64,000 nucleotides of DNA. Origin: Onchocerca lupi. Lineage: Eukaryota > Nematoda > Chromadorea > Rhabditida > Onchocercidae. Made by a program: the position numbers and the translations under genes. The notes under the pieces are model-generated. The model saw only the letters and a list, made by a program, of their open reading frames with translations, did no database searches and was not told the origin of the DNA. Shown in pieces: positions 25,901 through 36,357 of the stretch; positions within the stretch are counted from its first letter, which is position 1; every line of letters begins with the position of its first letter. The stretch spans positions 1 to 64,000 of the forward strand of contig JAOVVO010000424.1 of NCBI GenBank assembly GCA_028564675.1. Direction: 5' to 3'.

Positions 25901-27148
25901 GCGGCCCTTCAACGCTTTCAATTGCTGCTAAATCACCCTAAAAATTTGTAAGAAGTTTAAGTCGTCAGAAAAAAAAAACATTTAAGCTCCAAAAAACGGT
26001 CCAATAATAAAATCTTATACCCGTTAGCAAATGAAACTTTTTTTGAAACTGAACATCCATTCTAATAGAATTCTTTAAAAAATGAGACTTTTACCTTCAA
26101 TTCTTTAATTTTGGCTTTCTGCCAGCCGAAGACAGCATCACCCTCCTGTTTCATCAACGCTTCAACAGTATCGCCTACTTTTAATGCTTCAGCTTTCGTG
26201 GAACGCGGCGGCAAGCGGCAATCGTCAAATTTCACCTAAATCTATCGTCATATAAGTTTTTATTAACTCAGTCTGTATTTCCAGCTACAAATATAATTGT
26301 TCCTAACATTCAGCATGTAATTGTAGCAATCAGAATCAAGTAATTTATGAATATGCAGAACTTCAAATACAGAAAAATGATAAAAAAAAATTTATGAATA
26401 TGTAAAACTTCAGGAAAAGGATGAAACAAACCTCATTGGTTTTCGCATCATTTCCATAGCTCACTATGACAGTATCTGTCTTGATGGACTTTACGAAAGC
26501 CTATAAAAGTGATTCAGAATCTCAGGATAGTAATTTAAATTATTGTCAAAACTGCATGTAAAGATGTTTGATTTTTTTTCAGCTACTTAATAAAAGATGA
26601 AGTCTGTATTATTCTTTTCTCATGATAATCATCTGTTTACCATCTAAATGACATCAATTCCAGGAATGCTGTCGATTGTAAAGTAAAAATTTTGCAAAAT
26701 ATAATAGTGTAAAGAAGAGGAAATTAATATAATGAAAGAAAATTGTGAAAAGACATGAATGAATTTTAAACCAAAACAGGAATCAAAATAAAAACAGCAG
26801 GTACCAAATCCTGAAGAGTAAAAAAAATGGGAAAGGAAAAAGAAACCGTTAACTGCTCGACTAGATCGATTAGTTTTATTATCCTAAACTCATTATATAC
26901 CATTTATAACGAATCGTGTGGAAGGTTTTGCACAAAATATATCTTGATCTATTCTGTTCAGGAAGAAAGATGTGAGAGATTAAACTGCGGGAAATTCTTC
27001 AAAAAGAATCGATCAGAATGTCTCTACAATATCTTTCTTTCAAAATGATCTATAATTTTCACGAATTGCACAATAATAAAATTCGCCAACAAATCAATAT
27101 GCGAACCTTATAAAACAGGCCATTGCCTTGCCGCACTTCAATTTCCAT
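22938..27148 (-). CDS. FMR1: FMR1/FXR-family RNA-binding protein
   Basis: Twelve exons, all in phase, give 487 aa: 27107-27148, 26432-26500, 26095-26235, 25689-25937, 25292-25387, 24750-24944, 24417-24542, 24241-24315, 23958-24142, 23455-23570, 23196-23324, 22938-22978. The family represses translation on polyribosomes and in neuronal mRNPs. Domains in order: tandem Tudor/Agenet region in the first ~130 aa (VRQGNGLFYKAFVKSI, then KVGDTVEA...VFGWQKAKI), KH0-like segment, KH1 with loop GSHG (about 231-234, in MGLAIGSHGANIQSA), KH2 with GKSG (about 299-302, in GKVIGKSGKTIQ; the Ile matching human I304 is present), a nuclear-export-like helix (HLKEMEEMRLNVDEMQRQL), then RGG-rich tails in two exons and a C-terminal QAVNGSG that resembles the vertebrate LVNGVP end. 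It is shorter than human FMRP, mainly after KH2. Intron 5 starts with GT followed by a T25 run. Whether it is orthologous to FMR1, FXR1 or the single ancestral gene cannot be told; invertebrates usually have one copy. Confidence 0.95.
25266..25290. repeat. A25 tract (T25 on the transcribed strand) at an FXR 5' splice site
   Basis: On the minus strand the exon ending at 25292 is followed by GT and then an uninterrupted run of T. U-rich sequence right after a 5' splice site is a known TIA-1-type enhancer position, but here it is seen only as sequence. Confidence 0.85.
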
Positions 27149-28088
27149 CGTTAATTTATGCCGAAGTGAATTGATATCTATTATTGTCACGCACTTCCAC
27201 TCTTCCTCAACTTGTTCGTTCGACTGATCAATCCGATCCGATCAATATCTATCGATCCGTCTACCAAACGGTATCCTCCACCGATTTTTATTTCCAAATC
27301 CGACGAGTCCAAATCCGGTAGAACGACAAAAAACGAGCCGAAGCTCAACGACAACGACCCAACCGCTCTCTGTCTGCTCTGCTCGCAGCAAGTGCTCTGT
27401 CCTCTCGTTCTCTGTACTCTTAACACACAAGTATGCAACATAAGTGGATGCAGACATATAGACACATTTAGACGTTCACATATATAACAGTCGTGCATAC
27501 ATGCAGGCATGAAGAGATGAACATGGATGAGGAGATCCAGAGATAAAAAGAGGGTGCCTGCCTCACTACTCACTCAATCGATAGTCGAACAAGCGATGAT
27601 ATGGTTGACAACGACCGGAAAGACTGGATGGAATAGGTAGCTGGCGGGTTGAGTGATTGGGCAGTGCGAGGGTGGCTCTATCGGGTCGGGTAGCTGTGTA
27701 AGTCATGGGGCTTTTAGTACGGTGGTTCATTAGGTCTTTAGTACGATAGGTCATCAGGCACTAAAAGTCATGGGGTATCATAGATTACGGATACTGTAGA
27801 TCATCGGCTTCCACAGATTCATCTAACTTCAAAACCATAATTCGCTCGCATTGCTATTAATTAAATTTCCGAAAACGAGTAATAGCCATAAACAGTTCAG
27901 AATCTGATTCTGTCTATTTGGATAATAGTCTTTTATGAGGTGCTAAATTAAAACTATTTTTGTTCATAAAAGATAGTAATACGCACGGTACAAGAGAAAG
28001 AATTGATGTTTCGGTTGCATGAAGTTCGAACTACGATTCGAGATAGATAATTTGACATAATTCGATGATGAAATATGGTAATTTATAG
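27149..28088. other. Divergent promoter region FXR / SYF2
   Basis: About 0.9 kb between the FXR start (-) and SYF2 start (+). The part at 27185-27470 is more GC-rich than its surroundings and is open in several frames on both strands, which is a composition effect. A 3' splice-like TAATAG precedes the FXR ATG by about 30 nt. Repeats of the TAGTACG/GGTCATNAGG type occur at 27710-27760. Confidence 0.45.
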
Positions 28089-30112
28089 ATGGAAAGCAGG
28101 TCTGTCATCTCGAACACGGTACCAGAATCATCTACCTCTTTTTCGAAGCATCCATCAAAAGATTTCCTCAAGGAGAGGTTCAGGATATTGCACCAAAAAC
28201 GTGTAAGTTTGGACTAATATTTTGGCAAAATAATTGGATTTCATAGAATAGTGATTAGTGTTTGACGTTAGCGTAAAGAAACAGTAGAATGTTATTGTCC
28301 AAAATGCCTCAAAAATTCTATTTTTCAATCCTAAAAACTATGAGAGTGTAGTTTTTCTGCAGAATGATCAGAATTTCATGTTTTTTTTAGCAGGAATCCC
28401 GCAAGTTGAACTACGAACAAGTGGTAGAAGAGGATCACAGATCGAAGTTGCCGAAAAATTACGATTTAAAACGAAAACGTCAAGAATGGGAGTTGGAGCA
28501 AATGGAATTGAGAAAAGTTAGATTACTTTCCCGAGGGCAAAGTTTTTTTTTTTTTCTGTAAAGACAATTATTTTGTCATGGTAATGAACTGTAGGAGAAT
28601 GGAATGTGCAAATTGCGGAATTAATTGAAGTTTGAGCAACAGAGGTTGCTAAATCCTCATTATTCATTCCATTATCATCCCTCTGATACATGGTCTTGCA
28701 TTAAAAATGTGAAGAATTTATGATTCTCTTTTCTTTCGGATCTCTGTGCAGTCAAAATTTATGTATCAGCATATATCAACACTTTTAATAATATCGCTTG
28801 GCATCATTTTACCGAATAGATTCATGAAATTTTTGATGTAAAACAAATTTTATTTTAGGCTGCTGAAGAGCGGGGAGAAGATTATGATAGATTACAAGCC
28901 TTGAAAACACAGGCAGATTTGATCGAGCATAAGGAAATAGTCAAAAGAAAAAAAAAGCCCGACAAAGGATTCAGTGGTGAGTTTTTTCTGGGTAGGAAGG
29001 TTGTAAATATTGCAAAATTATTGGCAGAATGCTTTATTCAATTATTAACTTCGGGATATCAGTAAAGAAAGACGTAAACAATGATTTTAGCAGCATTTGT
29101 GAAGCCAGAATTTTATGAATCTTTTGTCTGCTGACTTGGTTATTGTAACTGTTTCAAAAATCTTGGATTTGATATTCCAGATTACGAAGCAATGACTTTA
29201 CGCCAATATCAGAGACTGTCTGGAAATATCAAGCCTGATATAAAAGCATATGAAAAAATGAGACAAGTTATGTAAGTATTTTATCAGTGTTTTGTCTAAA
29301 TTATTCATTCTGTTCCTTAACTAGATCTCTTACATGGATTGTTATCGGAAAATGGAGGGAGTTGATTCTTTTAACCTTAGTTTAATGGAATTAAAAATGC
29401 GCCTTGAATGGTTTGTTTTGAAATCTAATCTAAGTAGAGTTTTGTAAGAATGAAAAGTGAACTTAGCTATGCATGTGACCAAATTCATTGCCCCATTCAA
29501 AAACAAAGCACTGAGACTTTCAGTGACGCTAAAGAGTTCTACCCTGGCGTGAATACACTCATTTCTGGAACTTATTATCCAACAGATGCTGCCTTGAATA
29601 AACTAGCAGATGATATCAGAGCACAGTAAGTGGATTTCTCATCACTACTTTATTTTCTTGTTTTAATCTTAATCTGTCAATTTACCTTCGTTTTAATTAT
29701 TGTAAGAATCGCAAATATACTTAATAACAAGCATGAGTGAAAATCATCATTAACATATATCATTAATTAAATAAAAAAATTACGCTCTCATAAACAATTA
29801 TTCGCAAACAGTTGTGCAAATAGATTCTAATATCACCGATTTCTCCTGCGCTTCCGATTAAGTAAATACACGACCTTATTTCTTGCCCTGATCATATTGA
29901 TCTGATCATATTTGCCAATGTTTTATTTGAAATTTGTTTTCTTCAGAGAAAAGAAACGTGATCAGTATCATCGTCGGCGAATGTTCGATCCAGACGCTCC
30001 AATCGATTACATCAATGAACGGAACCGTAAATTCAATCAGAAGTTGGATCGTTTTTACGACAAGTATACGGAAGATCTTAAAAGTGATCTTGAAAGAGGA
30101 ACTGCTATATGA
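28089..30112 (+). CDS. SYF2: Pre-mRNA-splicing factor SYF2
   Basis: Six exons in phase: 28089-28202, 28391-28516, 28859-28976, 29181-29271, 29524-29625, 29947-30112, giving 238 aa (human SYF2 243). SYF2 is a helical component of the NineTeen/Prp19-related complex and the activated spliceosome. Recognisable blocks are KLNYEQVVEEDHRSKLPKNY, RGEDYDRLQAL, LRQYQRLSGNIKPD, the NTLISGTYYPT loop and the very conserved end DAPIDYINERNRKFNQKLDR ... LERGTAI. The protein is charged and helical throughout, with no membrane segment. Start chosen at the first ATG of the exon; it is preceded by an in-frame AT-rich leader. A hairpin lies 170 nt downstream of the stop. Confidence 0.96.
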
Positions 30113-30282
30113 TTATATGTGTTGCTTTCAGTTTTTTAGTTTTGTTAACTTAGAATATTCCGTGTTGTCGGAAAACCGAAAGAAAGGTGATTCATATTAG
30201 TGTAATTAAATTAAATTTATCAACCTTTGCTCATTTAATTTCGTAAAAAGTTAAATATAGTAAATGTCAGTTAAAACTGCTG

Positions 30283-30320
30283 AGAAATGAGATGATGGAT
30301 CATACCATCATCTCATTTCT
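30283..30320. repeat. 16-bp perfect inverted repeat downstream of SYF2
   Basis: AGAAATGAGATGATGG (30283-30298), 6-nt loop, then its exact complement (30305-30320). It sits in the probable SYF2 3' UTR. It has no T-run, so a bacterial-type terminator is not implied. Confidence 0.8.
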
Positions 30321-30577
30321 TGTAATAGACTAAAATTTAAATGTGATTTTGACATTATTTGAAACTTTTAACTATTTGACCTTGATTGATAATATCTCGA
30401 AACCTTTTGCAAAGTGTAATGATGACTTCCGATGCGGAATTTTAACTACCTGGTCACAAGGCCAAACTCATTAACGGCGGCAGATAAAACGATCATCAAA
30501 GTCGGTGCCCGCTTGATTGATGTGACCGTGTCTCGGATTTCTGACAACCAGACAGCACCATGGGTGGACGAAAACGG

Positions 30578-30585
30578 TATATAAG
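30578..30585 (+). promoter_or_regulatory. TATA box
   Basis: TATATAAG stands in a locally GC-rich stretch (about 30400-30660), unlike the AT-rich surroundings where TATA strings mean little. It is about 100 nt upstream of the ATG at 30686, a spacing compatible with a core promoter and short leader. Confidence 0.5.
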
Positions 30586-30685
30586 CGGCAGCGGACGATC
30601 CTAAAGACATTCTCGTCATTCGATCAACCAGGACAACGCCGAGCTGCTACCACCGCCACCACCCCCTTTTTTTTCTTCTAATTTT

Positions 30686-30880
30686 ATGTTATCTTTATTC
30701 ATTTGTTACTTATTGTGTGTCGCGTTTGGACGATACCTCACGCGTTATATTCAACGTAATAAACTATTCGAATTACTTAGTGTCGGGGAACATTTTCATC
30801 CAAACATACCAAGTTCCACGACTCGTGTTATAAATTTCAAAAAGCAGGTTAAAGCGTTAGGATTCACTAACAGCATCTGA
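30686..30880 (+). CDS. Candidate small secreted peptide (64 aa)
   Basis: A single open frame behind the TATA box. The first ~15 residues (MLSLFICYLLCVAFG) look like a cleavable signal peptide; the remainder is basic and ends VKALGFTNSI. There is no cysteine in the mature part, so it is not an insulin-like or defensin-type fold; a neuropeptide-like or short regulatory peptide is possible. I recognise no family. The support is position (TATA box, GC-rich leader), a polypyrimidine-rich leader just before the ATG, and the signal peptide. Chance remains possible because the frame is short. Confidence 0.35.
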   Translation: MLSLFICYLLCVAFGRYLTRYIQRNKLFELLSVGEHFHPNIPSSTTRVINFKKQVKALGFTNSI

Positions 30881-30883
30881 TCA

Positions 30884-32210
30884 ATTTTTCACACATCGAA
30901 TTTCTAAGGATTACATTTTTTTATTTACTTCTTACCAACCGAAATAGCCTTGTTTTTTTGTCGTGTTTAGTTAAATTCGCCACTAATGGTATAATTTTAT
31001 CAAGATATTATTGGTGATAGATTTTGCTATCCTATTTCTGTGATCAAAATTTTTGCTTACAAATTATCATTTATTTATATAGATTGCGGTATAACTCAAG
31101 TGTGTCTTGTACAGAAATACAATTGGTCATACATGCGTAAATTAGTTATAAATATATGACTCGGATTTTTGAATTACTTAATGATTTTAGCCAGTAATTA
31201 CCTTCTGATATTCTGATTTTTATGAAATATTGATAGTCACTGAACTAAGTGAAAACTATAAGTAGAGCTTGATTTCGAATTGAATTTGACATACGTTATT
31301 GAATGGAAGAAACTTTTAGGAGGAAAATTGTGTGTCAACGTTTCATACGTAACGCATCATTTTTTAAAAATAAGGAAATGCACAATTTGTAATAACTCAT
31401 TAGAAAAATTCTGTGACGTTTAGCTAATTTTTCATATATTAGAAATAATTTTGACGGAAAATCTTGGTTCACTCTGTATTGAATTAATTTATGTTATAAA
31501 AAATGGAAAATGTATTGAGGTTTCTGTCTTCAAAGTACTAATGACTTCAAGTTATGTTTAAGTCGTTGCTGAAAAGATTTATCAGAAAATTCTAGCAGCA
31601 CAAAAAAATTCGTTCTCACTAGAACAAAATATAGCACTTTCATCATGAATTGCTAATCAAAGGCAGTCACGAGGGTTATCTAAAATTTCGCTTTTTTTCG
31701 AAATTTTGCTCAATAAATTTCTTGGTGAACGAATTTTGAAAATTTTCGCAATATTGAATAATTAGTAATCATACACCTTCATATACTTGAACATCCTTAA
31801 AATTCGCGAAGGTCGTGTTAGGTTATTTTCAAATTTATATATCGCTTTTTCAAAAAACTCTTACTGATTTCATGATCCTTTTCGGTTATTTTCGCTAGAA
31901 TTTTCATATGGGTTTTGGAGAATTCTTACTAAAATTTGTCAAACAAATGTGTGTTAATGGCAGAGATGACTTTTTGTACGGTAGTTTACGAAGTTTATTG
32001 TTTTCATCTGGATTCTATTTCATCTGTATGCAATATTAAATTCTATGTTGTATAGAAGTCTGAGTTATGAAAAAATATGGTTAAACCTAGGCCCTCGCTC
32101 TTTGAAACTATGAAATTTTTTGACTGATTTAAACTGCTATGAATAATTCTATCATGAATACTAGTTTTAAATTGTGCTGCTTTGGGAAAACTAATTCTGA
32201 AAACTTGCAG
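30884..32210. other. Gene-free AT-rich stretch
   Basis: About 1.3 kb downstream of the small candidate peptide. No splice-bounded open exon, RNA gene or repeat was recognised on either strand. Confidence 0.5.
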
Positions 32211-32219
32211 ATGAATTAA

Positions 32220-32565
32220 CATCGTAATTTCCTCGATTGCTGTTTGGATTAACAGCTTTTGTGGGTGGTAAGTATTAAGAAACTGAATTTATCGAGGCAT
32301 TTATTTAATTATTTTGTATTGCAGCATAATAAGGCATATGCGAGATTATATTAATAAAAAAACTGTTCGGTATCAATGTGAGAAAAAAATCTGCTGGGAC
32401 TTATATAATTTGTTTCGTAGATTGGTTGGACTGGAGATGGACAGCAATAGGCGTTATTGGGTGATACGATATTGTATACAATATCACTATATAAAGTTAA
32501 CGGTAAATGAACAATACATGATAAATAATGAAAGGATACTAATAGAGTCTTCTGTTGAATTGTAG
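32220..32565 (+). CDS. Candidate small gene with a 57-nt 5' intron
   Basis: A strong donor (GGGTG|GTAAGTATT at 32269) and strong acceptor (TTTTGTATTGCAG ending 32325) bound a 57-nt intron. The exon after it is open from the acceptor to a stop at 32563-32565. The first ATG after the acceptor (near 32339) would give about 75 aa, beginning MRDYINKK and ending LIESSVEL, rich in Tyr, Arg and Ile, without signal peptide or known motif. The upstream exon has stops shortly before in every frame, so it would be leader. No family recognised; it may be a real small gene or chance. Confidence 0.25.
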
Positions 32566-32755
32566 CTCATATCGATCTGGATTGTCGAACTATTGCTATG
32601 GATGCGTCGATTCATGTCATAAGACTATAGTTACATTGGTGTCGAAACTTGTAGTTAAACTCGAACTGCTGTTGCTGCGTCGCGTCAAAACTTGTAATTA
32701 AAACTGCTCCTGTTCCAAAATCCGAATCTTTTAAATCCTTTCAGGGCTTCTCTTT

Positions 32756-33103
32756 TAAAACATAACCAGTAAAAGCAATACCCATCAACAAAAAATAAAT
32801 AACAATACCACTCAACCACACTCCAACAAGACGATACCTACCATAAATCAACCCCTTAAAAATATGCAAATAAACAAACAAAAAAAACATAGAAGCTCCA
32901 TTAGAATGCATAATTCGCAACAGCCAACCCAAATTAACCTCAAACATAATATACTGAACGGACCTAAAAGCATCCCCAGCAGTATAATAAAAAGTCAAAA
33001 AAAAACCAGTTAAAATCTGAGACATCAACATAATACCTAACATACTTCCAAAATTCCACATATAACTCAAAGTAAAACTAGCAGGCAAAAAAGTTAAAGA
33101 AAA
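32756..33103 (-). pseudogene. NUMT: internal fragment of mitochondrial cytochrome b (cob)
   Basis: About 116 codons reading as nematode cytochrome b in the invertebrate mitochondrial code: LSYMWNFGSMLGIMLMSQIL, the heme-region RIMHSNGASMFFLFVYLHIF (His ligand pair context) and FLLMGIAFTGYVL. It stops matching right after GYVL at about 32756, where ordinary nuclear sequence begins. The frame is uninterrupted. It is joined in frame to the cox1 fragment above it. A nuclear copy cannot be expressed as a mitochondrial protein here; it is a fossil insertion. Confidence 0.88.
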
Positions 33104-33760
33104 AACGGGAACAGATAACACTAATAAAAAAGAAGTTAAATAAGAAGTCCAGACAAACATACTAATTTGATCTAAAGTCACAGCAGTAGAACGCATATTT
33201 TGAGTAGTAACCATAAAATTAATAGCACCCAACAAAGAACCAACACCAACAGTATGCAAACCCAAAACTATAGTATCCAAAGATAACTCAGGCTGACCCT
33301 CTACTCTAAGAGGAGGATAAAAAGTTCAACTACTACCAGGACCGCCTCCAATAAAAAAAGACTGATAAACCATCAACAAAGATACAAAAGTAAACCAAAA
33401 AGACAAAGCGTTAATTCGAGGAAAAGCCATCTCTGGAGCCCCCAACATCAAAGGCAACATCCAATTACCAAAACCACCAATCAAAATAGGCATAACCAAA
33501 AAAAAAATCATCAAAACACCATGCATAGTAAGAACAGAATTATATACTTGACCATTACCAAAAAACAAATAACCCCCAGGACTAGATAACTCAAAACGAA
33601 TCAATATAGACAACAAAGAACCACCCAAACCAGCTCAATAACCTAAAACAATATAATAAGTACCAATAGTTTTATGATTAACAGTATTAATAATACTCTG
33701 CTTCATATCATTACCAAAAGTCATTCCACAAAAAATATTCATACTAAATAACAAAAACAA
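33104..33760 (-). pseudogene. NUMT: 5' part of mitochondrial cox1
   Basis: About 215 codons of cytochrome c oxidase subunit I, starting before VNHKTIGTYYIVLG and running through PRINALSFWFTF and TVGVGSLLGAINFM to FLLVLSVPV. Under the standard code it is broken by TGA at 33635-33637 and 33326-33328; both are Trp positions (GYWAGLGG; SSWTFYPPL), so the copy is intact under the mitochondrial code, and AGA in the same region falls where Ser is expected. This implies little decay since transfer. The sequence looks most like spirurid/filarial COX1. The mitochondrial-like T-rich, C-poor composition (minus strand) continues to about 33880 without a gene I can name. Confidence 0.9.
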
Positions 33761-33879
33761 ACCAAAAAAAATTATACATCATAAAAACCAAAGGCAAACA
33801 AACAACACTACGACCATCACAAACAAAGCTAACCTTACAACCAATAAAAAAACAAACCAATATATAAATAGAATAATAA

Positions 33880-34721
33880 AATGTTCATTGTTTTGGCGGA
33901 AAAAAACATGTTTATCCTTGTTGGTCCATTTGAAACGATTTTCGCGTTTTTTAACCTCCAACTCCTTGTTTTTAATAATTGTGGCGCTATTTGATCTTTG
34001 ACATCTTCGTTTATTATGATTGCATCAACATCTTTCCACTATTTGACCAATTATATTTTTCGGCTTTCGTGGACAATCAGATTTTAAGTTGCAGTTATTT
34101 TAAGTTATACAAATTTTAAGTTACACTTATTTCCCCATAGGAAGATTCAAACCGAACTTTTCTGAATAAATTGAATCTTTGCTAACTTCTTACATGCTTG
34201 AAAAAATTGCTGATTAGTAATGTCTGTCTACGTTTATCTCCAAAATCTACGAATATTTAGATGGATTTGTATGAACGAAATTCACATTATTGGTGAAGGA
34301 ACAATTAATTGTTTGTTGTTCTTTTTTGTTGAATATAAAAAAAGAATATTCAAAATGTAAGCAAAAATTTCTGCAATAAAATTGCGAATGAATATTGAGC
34401 CGATTTGCTACGTCTCTTCGAAGCTATAGGAGTTTATAATTGAGAGAAATGTGCTGTTTAATGTGATGAGATTCACAGAATCAACCACTATCTCATTTTT
34501 CATTTTTTACCTGGGGGATTTAAAACAAGATTATAATTATTATGTAGAAAAATTGTATCAGTGATGGGAATTTTGAATTTTAAGCATACTGAAGCCCACT
34601 GCAATTTTTTCATTCATTTTTTCAGATATGTGTGTGAAAATAATTTATCAATTTTATGATTAAACATTTCGTATATTATTTTATGGAACAAAACAAGATG
34701 TAAGTGGACAAATGGCAAACA
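33880..34721. other. Gene-free stretch beyond the NUMT
   Basis: AT-rich sequence with no recognisable exon or repeat. The change from mitochondrial-like to nuclear-like composition near 33880-33960 marks the approximate insertion edge. Confidence 0.4.
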
Positions 34722-35842
34722 TTAGATGAGTTTGACTGATAAACGATGTTGATTTCGCGGCAGTGGAAGATTTAGTGGTATTTTCTGCGATTCCCTTCTG
34801 CATTTGTTGCTTAAACGTGCGTATTTTTTATTACCCATTTTCCATTTCCATTTTCTGATATCATCCATTTCCATAATCTGATATGATACCTACAAAAAAA
34901 ATAAATTCAGAATCTGGAAATTTTGCATTTCTTCATTTACCCCAATTGTTAGAAAACGGGGAAGATTTTTTAAATTTTAAATAAATAAGGAGGAATATTT
35001 GAGAATTTTCATAACTGAAATTTGTTTTCTTCTAATGCTTAATAGAATACTTCATTCTATATTTTGTTGCCGGATTCAGCGCGATAATTGAAAAAATCAT
35101 TCCCATTTGAAAGACCCAAGTTCGATGTTACTTAAGTCCATAAGTATACTGTTCTGAAGTTGCATGTGACGTGTAAAGTGGCTGATAATCAACGATACTT
35201 ATCTGATTAATTGGTCAGATCGACAATAGAGAAAGAGATTTAAGAGAATAGTTAAATTGGCCGATTTTCTTTACGAATTCTATTTGATAAGAAAAGGTAG
35301 ATAATAAAAGCACTCGTTTATTTCTTTTTTTTATCAAATAATATTAACGTTTCAATTTAAATTTGCAAATCAAATGAAATGAATTGATCATTTAACCATT
35401 CTATGAAGTCTCTCTCGATGCTTTGCAATGCTTACCTTATGATCGTCGTGTTTGTAACTCATTTCCGTAAAAGTTCGCTGTACAACTGGAACCCATTGAA
35501 TACGAGGTGTTGGTTTATCTATAATATAACCAAATTAAATTAATTTTTATTTTTCCACAGGGAAGTATCAGTTTTTGCTTTTTTTCGAAATTATCGCTAC
35601 TATTCGTAATCCTTAAAATTAACTAAATTACTTGAAAAAAAACATTTTCTGGTTTATCCATGATAATCAAAGTTAAAGTAAAAATTTAACAATTAAGTAT
35701 AATATTATGAATTAGAGATATCAGTTATACCTGAATTATGTTCAAAATGTCTAGGCGATGAAACTTTAATTAAGAAGAATGATTCCAATAATAATGCAGG
35801 TAAGATGAAGAATGTACAAATAGCAATAAGTGAACAGTACAT
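34722..35842 (-). CDS. Candidate small membrane or secreted protein, 2-3 exons
   Basis: Exons 35731-35842, 35436-35518 and 34722-34889 join in phase (120 aa). The ATG at 35842 lies directly after a TCTGTAG 3' splice site, as for trans-spliced starts. Residues 1-25 (MYCSLIAICTFFILPALLLE onward) form one hydrophobic segment, either signal peptide or anchor; exon 2 reads PTPRIQWVPVVQRTFTEMSY then KHDDHK. If the second donor (GTAAGC) is not used, the frame runs on to a stop at 35388-35390 and the protein is about 80 aa ending RLHRMVK. No family recognised. Support: consensus splice sites at both ends of exon 2, matching phases, and a hydrophobic N-terminus. The third exon contains a near-duplicated stretch, which weakens the three-exon form. 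Confidence 0.42.
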
Positions 35843-36232
35843 CTACAGATTTGTAGGAAAATGGAGAATTTAAAATAGGTACCACGGCAAATTTATGAAA
35901 TTTCTTAGAGCAGTGGAATGATTTAATTAGAAAATTGTGCAAATATGTAAAATCTTTGAATCCTTGATTTAGCTAAAAATGAAATCAAGGCAATAAGTTC
36001 CTAAATTATGGCTTAAGACGACATTTCAAAGTTAAACTGAAAACTTCAAAAAACGAGAACATTTATTAATTTCTATCAACCAAACAACCTTTATTATTAA
36101 ATAATACAGTATTTAATAGGGAATTGGAGTTTCAAAAGATTCATTTACTTTATTATCATACCGTTATCAATGTGATTATTTTTTGCTGGTACCAAAGGAT
36201 ATCAAATGAGATTGATTAAATGTGAAGAACAA

Positions 36233-36298
36233 ATCAAAATACGAGTGGTCATCTATGATATAGAGAGATTATCGCTCGATGACCATTCGTATTTTGAT
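36233..36298. repeat. 21-bp inverted repeat, miRNA-precursor-like hairpin
   Basis: Arm 36233-36253 (ATCAAAATACGAGTGGTCATC read across) pairs with 36278-36298 over all 21 positions, one of them G-U on the plus strand, with a 24-nt loop. Arm and loop sizes are those of a short pre-miRNA. It is intergenic. No flanking stem beyond 21 bp was seen, which is short for a Drosha substrate. Confidence 0.6.
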
Positions 36299-36299
36299 A

Positions 36300-36357
36300 G
36301 GTACTATAATAATTTCCTGGCATCCTTCAGGTACTATAACGCTTTCCTGGCATCCAC
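36300..36357. repeat. 30-bp direct repeat, two copies
   Basis: GGTACTATAA ... TTCCTGGCATCC occurs twice with a 30-bp period immediately next to the hairpin. On the minus strand both copies are open and would encode a GCQE(S/I)(V/I)IVP decapeptide repeat, ending at a stop inside the hairpin. Confidence 0.7.

Noticed and set aside
27187..27573. 128-codon minus-strand frame upstream of the FXR start
   Set aside because: The region is GC-richer and open in several frames on both strands; no domain, and it sits in the divergent promoter.
32741..33280. 179-codon frame as a functional nuclear membrane protein
   Set aside because: It is the cox1-cob chimera with mitochondrial codon use; standard-code TGA codons interrupt the full reading and no nuclear start or signal was seen.
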